Positions 1 to 4,726 of a stretch of DNA of 8,556 bases are shown here, one piece after another. Position 1 is the stretch's first letter. Every line of letters begins with the position of its first letter. The translations under genes and the position numbers were made by a program. The DNA is from Rubritepida sp. (GTDB taxonomy: Bacteria; Pseudomonadota; Alphaproteobacteria; Acetobacterales; Acetobacteraceae): NCBI GenBank assembly GCA_028291485.1, contig JAQGHZ010000382.1, positions 1 to 8,556 of the forward strand. The letters run 5' to 3'. The notes beneath the pieces are model-generated. The model was not told the DNA's origin, did no database searches, and saw nothing but the letters and a program-made list of their open reading frames with translations.

Positions 1-2
1 CC

Positions 3-638
3 TCCCTGCCGCACATCGAGCCCCGGCCCGCACCCTGGCAGCCGGCCGCCGCGGGGCAGCCGCCGGGCGTGGTGATCATCGGCACCTCCACGGGAGGGCC
101 GCCCGCGCTGGAGGTCGTGCTGACCGAGCTGCCGGCAGATTTCCCCTGGCCGGTCCTGGTGGCGCAGCACATGCCGGCCGCCTTCACCTCTTCGCTGGCG
201 AACCGTCTTGACGGGCTCTGTGCCCTTCGCGTGACGGAGGTCGTGCGGCCGACGCCCATCGCAGCCGGCACCGTCTACATCGCCCGCGGCGATGCCGACA
301 TGACCGTCAGCCTGCGCACCGCCGGCCCCGTGGTGCTGCCGATGCCGGCGGGCGCGGAATACCGCTGGCATCCCAGCGTGGACCGACTGGTGGCGAGTGC
401 GCTGACGCGTCTCGCGCCCGAGCGGCTGATCGGCGTGCTGATGACGGGGATGGGCCACGACGGCGCGGCGACCATGGCGGCCCTGCGCGCCGCCGGTGGC
501 CGCACGATCGCCGAATCCGCCGAGACGGCGGTGGTCTGGGGCATGCCCGGAGAGCTTGTCCGCGCGGGCGGCGCGGAGTTGGTCCTGCCGCTGGAGGCGA
601 TCGCCACACGGCTCATCCAGCTCGTGGCTGCCACGTGA
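3..638 (+). CDS. cheB: CheB, protein-glutamate methylesterase/deamidase, C-terminal part (5' end outside window)
   Basis: CheB removes methyl groups from chemoreceptor glutamates, and deamidates glutamines, when its receiver domain is phosphorylated by CheA. Only the catalytic domain is here. The frame is open to the left edge through a proline/alanine-rich stretch (about positions 3-68) that looks like the usual linker after the receiver domain, so the GTG codons at 69 and 72 are internal. The Ser-His-Asp triad is complete: Ser in GTSTGG (codon 87-89), His in AQHMP (codon 168-170) and Asp in MTGMGHDGA (codon 459-461). The conserved segments YIARGD, HPSVD and VVWGMP, all typical of CheB, follow in the right order. 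The stop codon overlaps the cheR start by four bases (GTGA), so the two opposing receptor-modifying enzymes are likely translationally coupled. The family assignment is near certain; the presence of the receiver domain upstream is inferred. Confidence 0.96.
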   Translation, partial: SLPHIEPRPAPWQPAAAGQPPGVVIIGTSTGGPPALEVVLTELPADFPWPVLVAQHMPAAFTSSLANRLDGLCALRVTEVVRPTPIAAGTVYIARGDADMTVSLRTAGPVVLPMPAGAEYRWHPSVDRLVASALTRLAPERLIGVLMTGMGHDGAATMAALRAAGGRTIAESAETAVVWGMPGELVRAGGAELVLPLEAIATRLIQLVAAT

Positions 639-1477
639 GCGAGAACCTGCTCCTGAGCGCGGCGGAGCTGCAACGCCTTTGCGCCTTCCTCTACCGCGAG
701 ACGGGCATGCTCTTCGGCGAGAGCAAGCGCTACTACATCGAGCGCCGCCTGACCGACCGGCTCGCAGCGACGGGCACCCGGGACTTCGCCACCTATTTCG
801 GCTGGCTCCGCTCGGATGCCGAGGAGCGCGAGACGCTCATCAACGCCTTCACCGTCAACGAGACCTATTTCTACCGCGAGGAGCACCAGCTCGCCTGCCT
901 TAGCCGATCGCTGCTGCCGGACCTCATCACGACGCGGCGGCCGGGCGACAGGATCCGCATCTGGTCGGCTCCCTGCTCGACGGGCGAGGAGGCCTATTCC
1001 ATCGCGATCTGGCTGCTGGAGAACTGGCGGCTGGTGGATGCCTACAACATCGAGATCGTCGGCTCGGACATCGACACGCGGGTGCTGGAGGCGGCGCGCG
1101 AGGGGCTCTTCGGCGAGCGGGCCCTCTCGCGCCTGTCCCCGCAGCTGATCGAGACCTATTTCGGCCCGCTGCGGCGACACCGGCGCGAGATCATCCACGA
1201 CCTCAAGGAATCGGTCGCCTTCACCCAGGCGAACCTGGTCGACGGGCCGAGCCTCGCGGCGCACGGCACCTTCGACGTCGTCTTCTGCCGCAACATGCTC
1301 ATCTATTTCGACGACGAATCGCGCGTTGTCGCGGCCCGGAACCTCTATGACCGGCTGGCCCCGGGCGGCTACCTCTGCCTCGGGCACACGGAATCCATGA
1401 GCCGCATCAGCGACCGCTTCGCCGTGCGCCGCTTCGAGGATGCCATTGTCTTCCAGCGGCCGAAGGGGAACCAGTGA
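635..1477 (+). CDS. cheR: CheR, chemoreceptor glutamate O-methyltransferase
   Basis: CheR transfers a methyl group from S-adenosylmethionine to glutamates of chemoreceptors in the cytoplasm, opposing CheB. The 280-residue protein has the normal family length. The N-terminal helical domain (about residues 1-80) contains FTVNETYFYRE, the family's N-terminal signature. The methyltransferase domain has the SAM-binding motif IWSAPCSTGEEAYS (from residue 109, GEE at 117-119), the acidic residue of GSDID (Asp145), and the late motif FCRNMLIYFD (217-226). Each closely resembles its enterobacterial counterpart. The start is GTG in the GTGA overlap with cheB. No strong Shine-Dalgarno precedes it, so initiation probably depends on ribosomes finishing cheB. 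The stop forms another GTGA overlap with cheA. Confidence 0.97.
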   Translation: MSENLLLSAAELQRLCAFLYRETGMLFGESKRYYIERRLTDRLAATGTRDFATYFGWLRSDAEERETLINAFTVNETYFYREEHQLACLSRSLLPDLITTRRPGDRIRIWSAPCSTGEEAYSIAIWLLENWRLVDAYNIEIVGSDIDTRVLEAAREGLFGERALSRLSPQLIETYFGPLRRHRREIIHDLKESVAFTQANLVDGPSLAAHGTFDVVFCRNMLIYFDDESRVVAARNLYDRLAPGGYLCLGHTESMSRISDRFAVRRFEDAIVFQRPKGNQ

Positions 1478-3360
1478 CCGACGAGCTGATGACCCAGTTC
1501 CTGGCCGAGGGGCGCGAGCTGGTCGCCGGGGCCGCGCGCGACCTCGCGGTCCTGTCCCGTCGCCCGTCAGACGAAGCGGCGCTGGACGGCTGCTTCCGGG
1601 CCATCCACACGCTGAAGGGCTCTACGGGCCTTTTCGACCTCGCGCCGATGGGGCTGATGCTGCACGCGGCCGAGGATCTGCTCGCGGCGATCCGCGCCGG
1701 CCGGCCCGGCAGCCCCGCGGATTTCGCCGCGCTGCTGGAGGCCGTGGACCAGGTGGACGGCTGGCTCGATGTTCTGGAGCGTGACGGCTCGCTGCCTGCC
1801 GACGCCGCGCAGGCGGCGCGAGACGCGGTCGCGCGCTTCGGCGGAGTGGCGATCGCGCCGCCTTCACCCGCAGCCGAGCCGGGGGGCTGGCGCACGCCGC
1901 CGGAATTCGCCGCCCTTGTGGGGACAGCCATCCGTTACGTCCCGCGGGCGGACGCCTATTTCTCCGGCGACGATCCCATCGCGATCGTGGCCGCGGTACC
2001 GGCGCTGACGGCGCTGCGCATCCTGCCGCGCGAGGCCTGGGGCCCGCTCGAATCCTACGACCCCTTCGCCTGCAACCTCGTGATCGAGGCGGTGTCGGCG
2101 GCCGCGCGGCCGGCGGTCCAGGCGGCGCTGCGCCTCGTCGCCGATCAGGTGGAATTTGCCGATCTCGTGCCCGCCGAGCCGGGCGCCGCGGCGCGGCGGA
2201 CGCTGCGCGTGGACGCGGCGCGGGTGGACCGGCTGGCCGGACTGGCGGATGACCTCGTGGTCGCGAAGAGCGCCCTCGCGGAGTTGGCGGCTGAAGCCGA
2301 GAAGCTGGTGGGTGGCCATATCCTGGGCCAGTCGCTGCGGGCGCGGCAGGCGCAAATCGACCGGCTGGTGGGTGACCTGCATGCCACGGTCGGCCAGGTG
2401 CGGCTGGTGCCGCTCGCGCCGCTCTTCGGCCGCTTCCCACGCCTCGCCCGCGATATCGCCCGCGCGCTGGGTAAATCCGTCGCGCTGGAGATCGAGGGCG
2501 GCGAGGTCGAGGTGGACAAGTCCGTCGTGGACGGGCTCTTCGATCCCCTCCTGCACGTGCTGCGCAATGCAGTGGACCATGGGGTGGAAGCCCCGGCGGC
2601 GCGGCTGGCCGCCGGCAAGCCCGAGGAGGGCGTGATCCGCCTCACCGCCCGGCCGGATGCGGATCGCGTGATCATCGAGGTGACCGACGACGGCGCGGGC
2701 ATCGACCCCGCCCGCATCCGCGTCCTTGCCGTCGAGCGCGGCCTGCTGCCGCGTGACGTCGCCAACGCGCTGGAGGATGCGGCGGCGGTGGATCTCATCT
2801 TCACGCCGGGCTTTTCCACGGCCGCCGCAGTCAGCGAGGTGTCGGGCCGCGGCGTCGGCATGGACGTGGTGCGTGCCGCCGCCGCTGCGCTGGGCGGGCG
2901 GGTGGAGGTCGACGCCGCGCCGGGGCGCGGCACGGCGGTGCGCTTCGTCCTGCCCGTCACCACGCTGCTGACTAAGGTGATGATCGTCGCCTGCGGGCCG
3001 GACCGATACGGCCTCGCGCTCGACAGCGTGGTCGAGACCACGCGCGTCACGCCCGACCGCATCCGCCAGGTCCGTGCCGGCCGGGCCTTCCTGCTGCGCG
3101 ATCAGCCCGTGCCGCTCGTCGCCCTCGGCGCGCTCGTGGGCGCGGATGCGCCGCCGGCCCGGGCCGCCGAGCGCGTCGTCGTCGCCCGGGTGGGCGGCGA
3201 ACTGGTCGGCTTCGCGGTGGACGCCATCCTCGACCGCATGGACGCCGTGGTCCGTCCCATGACCGGACTGCTCGCCGGCGCGCCAGGCCTGATGGGCACG
3301 ACGCTCCTGGCCGACGGCGCCGTGCTGATGATCCTGGACCCCGGGGAGCTCCTGCCGTGA
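1474..3360 (+). CDS. cheA: CheA, chemotaxis-type sensor histidine kinase
   Basis: CheA is the receptor-coupled kinase that autophosphorylates in trans and passes phosphate to CheB and CheY-type receivers. Domains in order: P1/HPt (about 1-105) with phospho-accepting His45 in AIHTLKGS; a segment at about 142-233 containing YFSGDDP (162-168) and ESYDPFACNL instead of a standard P2; P3 dimerisation helices (about 240-310); P4 ATP-binding domain with N box HVLRNAVDHG (Asn365), G1 DDGAGID (405-411), FTPGFST and G2 GRGVGMDVV (from 458); and the CheW-like P5 domain (about 497-625). All kinase boxes are intact. At 628 residues it is slightly shorter than enterobacterial CheA. It starts with GTG in the GTGA overlap with cheR; AGGGGA at 1464-1469, four bases upstream, is a usable but close ribosome binding site. 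The P5 domain implies a CheW partner encoded elsewhere. Confidence 0.96.
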   Translation: MTDELMTQFLAEGRELVAGAARDLAVLSRRPSDEAALDGCFRAIHTLKGSTGLFDLAPMGLMLHAAEDLLAAIRAGRPGSPADFAALLEAVDQVDGWLDVLERDGSLPADAAQAARDAVARFGGVAIAPPSPAAEPGGWRTPPEFAALVGTAIRYVPRADAYFSGDDPIAIVAAVPALTALRILPREAWGPLESYDPFACNLVIEAVSAAARPAVQAALRLVADQVEFADLVPAEPGAAARRTLRVDAARVDRLAGLADDLVVAKSALAELAAEAEKLVGGHILGQSLRARQAQIDRLVGDLHATVGQVRLVPLAPLFGRFPRLARDIARALGKSVALEIEGGEVEVDKSVVDGLFDPLLHVLRNAVDHGVEAPAARLAAGKPEEGVIRLTARPDADRVIIEVTDDGAGIDPARIRVLAVERGLLPRDVANALEDAAAVDLIFTPGFSTAAAVSEVSGRGVGMDVVRAAAAALGGRVEVDAAPGRGTAVRFVLPVTTLLTKVMIVACGPDRYGLALDSVVETTRVTPDRIRQVRAGRAFLLRDQPVPLVALGALVGADAPPARAAERVVVARVGGELVGFAVDAILDRMDAVVRPMTGLLAGAPGLMGTTLLADGAVLMILDPGELLP

Positions 3361-3620
3361 GCGTGATGCAGGAGGGCTCCGTCATCCGCTTGGAGGGTCC
3401 CTGCCGGGTGGAGGATGCCGAGACCGTGGTGGCCCTGTTGCAACGAATGCCCGGCTCGACCGTTGATCTGACCCGATGTCGGGGACTGCACGCCGCTGTG
3501 GTCCAGGCGATTCTCGCCTTCGCCCCTCCGCTGACCGGAAGTCCCGCCGAACCGTTCCTGCGGGATCTGCTGATTCCGTCCCTGGCGGGCGAGAGACAGC
3601 CCCTTCCGCCCAAGATATAG
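3357..3620 (+). CDS. Small STAS-like protein
   Basis: An 87-residue soluble protein with the outline of a STAS/anti-sigma-antagonist-like fold: an opening strand (VIRLEGPCRVEDA, residues 9-21) and the central strand-loop-helix VDLTRCRGLHAAVVQAIL (36-53), where STAS proteins have an 'hDLS...h.s' pattern. The loop has alanines (Ala46-Ala47) and no serine, so it is unlikely to be controlled by serine phosphorylation as SpoIIAA is. From memory, similar small proteins follow cheA in other alphaproteobacterial clusters, but their role is not known to me. The GTG start lies in a GTGA overlap with cheA and has GGGGAG (3343-3348) eight bases upstream. The alternative ATG at 3366 would be 17 bases from that site, so GTG is preferred. 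The C-terminal 30 residues are proline-rich and low in conserved features. The gene is confidently real; the fold is moderately supported and the function unknown. Confidence 0.75.
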   Translation: MSVMQEGSVIRLEGPCRVEDAETVVALLQRMPGSTVDLTRCRGLHAAVVQAILAFAPPLTGSPAEPFLRDLLIPSLAGERQPLPPKI

Positions 3621-3621
3621 T
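3593..3621 (+). promoter_or_regulatory. Possible sigma70-type promoter for the receiver gene
   Basis: GAGACA (3593-3598, four of six matches to TTGACA) is followed after exactly 17 bases by TATAGT (3616-3621, five of six matches to TATAAT). Initiation near 3628 would give a leader of about 40 bases before the receiver gene. The stretch is unusually AT-rich for this window, and it sits at the only gap between the two blocks of coupled genes up to that point. The match is by eye and the -35 element is weak, so this may be chance. Confidence 0.3.
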
Positions 3622-3653
3622 CATCAAACACAGGCCGATATTTGGCCGCCATC

Positions 3654-3659
3654 AGGAGA
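3654..3659 (+). promoter_or_regulatory. Ribosome binding site fixing the receiver-gene start
   Basis: AGGAGA lies eight bases before the ATG at 3668. This identifies that ATG as the true start, because the open frame runs further upstream (to 3476) through the STAS-like gene without a comparable site. It is the best-formed Shine-Dalgarno sequence in the che cluster. Confidence 0.75.
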
Positions 3660-3667
3660 AGGACTTC

Positions 3668-4051
3668 ATGGGGACGACGGTACTGATCGTCGACGACAGC
3701 AAGCTGGCCCGCATCGTGGTCGGCAAAGTCGTGGCCGCCCTGCAGCCCGACTGGCAGCGCGTGGAGGCCGGCAATGCCGATGAGGCTGTCGCCGTCATCG
3801 CCGCCCAGCCGGTGGACGTGGTGATCATTGACTACAACATGCCCGGCCGTGACGGGCTGGACCTCGCCGAGGAGCTGCGCGAGCGTTTCCCGGACATGCC
3901 GATCGCCGTCGCCACGGCGAATATCCAGGACGAGATCGTCGCCCGGGCCCGTGCGGCAAACGCCGCCTTCATCGCCAAGCCCGTCACCGAGGACGGCGCG
4001 CGGGGCTTCATCTCGGGTGCTGCGCTGCGGCTGCGGTCGCCGCAGCCATGA
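3668..4051 (+). CDS. Single-domain response regulator (CheY-like receiver)
   Basis: A 127-residue protein that is only a receiver domain, so it presumably acts by protein-protein contact like CheY and not by binding DNA. The acidic pair is Asp9-Asp10 (VLIVDDSKLAR), the phospho-acceptor is Asp55 (VIIDYNMPGRDG), the switch Thr is Thr83 (AVATANIQ) and the conserved lysine is Lys104 (FIAKPV). All the residues needed for phosphorylation are present. The start is the ATG with AGGAGA eight bases upstream. The stop overlaps the cheC-type gene as ATGA, which pairs the receiver with its likely phosphatase. CheA, encoded two genes upstream, is the natural phosphodonor, and the LOV hybrid kinase downstream is another candidate. 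Whether it is the motor-binding CheY or a phosphate sink/adaptor cannot be told from the sequence, so no symbol is given. Confidence 0.93.
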   Translation: MGTTVLIVDDSKLARIVVGKVVAALQPDWQRVEAGNADEAVAVIAAQPVDVVIIDYNMPGRDGLDLAEELRERFPDMPIAVATANIQDEIVARARAANAAFIAKPVTEDGARGFISGAALRLRSPQP

Positions 4052-4686
4052 CGGATCATGTCGTTCCGCTCGAGGAGATGGAGCGGGATGCGCTGACGGA
4101 GCTGGTCAATATCGGCGTGAGTCGCGCGGCCGCGAGCCTGCGCAAGATGGCCGGCCAGCAGGTGCTGCTGTCCGTCCCCTCCCTGGAGGTCGTGACCCGC
4201 GGCGGCGCCGCCACCCTGATCCGCGAGCGCGAGAGCGGCGAGCTCGTGGCGGTGCGGCAGGATTTCGACGGAGTCTTCTCGGGTCGCGCGCTGCTCATCT
4301 TCCCGGAATCCAACAGCATGGCGCTCGTGCGCGCCGTGGCCGGCGGCGCGCTTTCCGACATGGAGGCCGCGGAGCTGGAGGACGAGGCACTGGCCGAAAC
4401 GGGCAACGTCGTCCTCAACAGCTGCCTGGCCACCATGGCCAACATGCTGCAGCGTCCGCTGACCATGTCGCTGCCCCAGGTCGTCCGCAGCAGTGGCACG
4501 GGGCTCTTCGAGCTGATGCAGGTCGGCTCGGAGGGCGGGGTGGTGCTCTTCCTTTACATCAACTTCGCGATCAACGACCGCGACATCCGCGGCTACATCG
4601 CCATGCTGATGGACCTGCCCTCGCTGCAGGCTCTGCGCGTTTTGATCGCCGAGTTCATCAGGCGGGTGATCGGCGACGAGGTCTGA
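4048..4686 (+). CDS. cheC: CheC-type receiver phosphatase with two intact active sites
   Basis: CheC/CheX/FliY-family proteins dephosphorylate CheY-type receivers. The family active site is (D/S)-x3-E-x2-N-x22-P. The first copy here fits exactly: Asp14, Glu18, Asn21, then 22 residues, then Pro44. The second also keeps the spacing (Glu117, Asn120, 22 residues, Pro143), with Glu113 replacing the leading Asp/Ser. Two conserved centres in a pseudo-symmetric 212-residue protein match CheC and not the shorter CheX. There is no N-terminal extension or C-terminal SpoA/FliN domain as in FliY. No signal peptide or membrane segment is visible. The ATG lies in an ATGA overlap with the receiver gene and no good Shine-Dalgarno precedes it, so translation is probably coupled and the receiver is the likely substrate. 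Confidence 0.88.
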   Translation: MTDHVVPLEEMERDALTELVNIGVSRAAASLRKMAGQQVLLSVPSLEVVTRGGAATLIRERESGELVAVRQDFDGVFSGRALLIFPESNSMALVRAVAGGALSDMEAAELEDEALAETGNVVLNSCLATMANMLQRPLTMSLPQVVRSSGTGLFELMQVGSEGGVVLFLYINFAINDRDIRGYIAMLMDLPSLQALRVLIAEFIRRVIGDEV

Positions 4687-4726
4687 GCGTGGGGGAACCG
4701 GGGGCAAGTCAGAGCGTTAGGGGGCG

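Noticed and set aside
275..1387. A 370-codon minus-strand frame opposite cheB and cheR
   Set aside because: The composition is typical of a shadow frame, and the plus strand carries two clear genes with intact catalytic motifs over the same bases.
3633..3647. GGCC-GATATTT-GGCC as an operator or hairpin before the receiver gene
   Set aside because: The arms are four bases and self-palindromic, so this is expected by chance in GC-rich DNA.
3476..3667. A 64-residue N-terminal extension of the receiver protein
   Set aside because: It overlaps the STAS-like gene in another frame, has no receiver-type sequence, and the ATG at 3668 has a well-spaced ribosome binding site.
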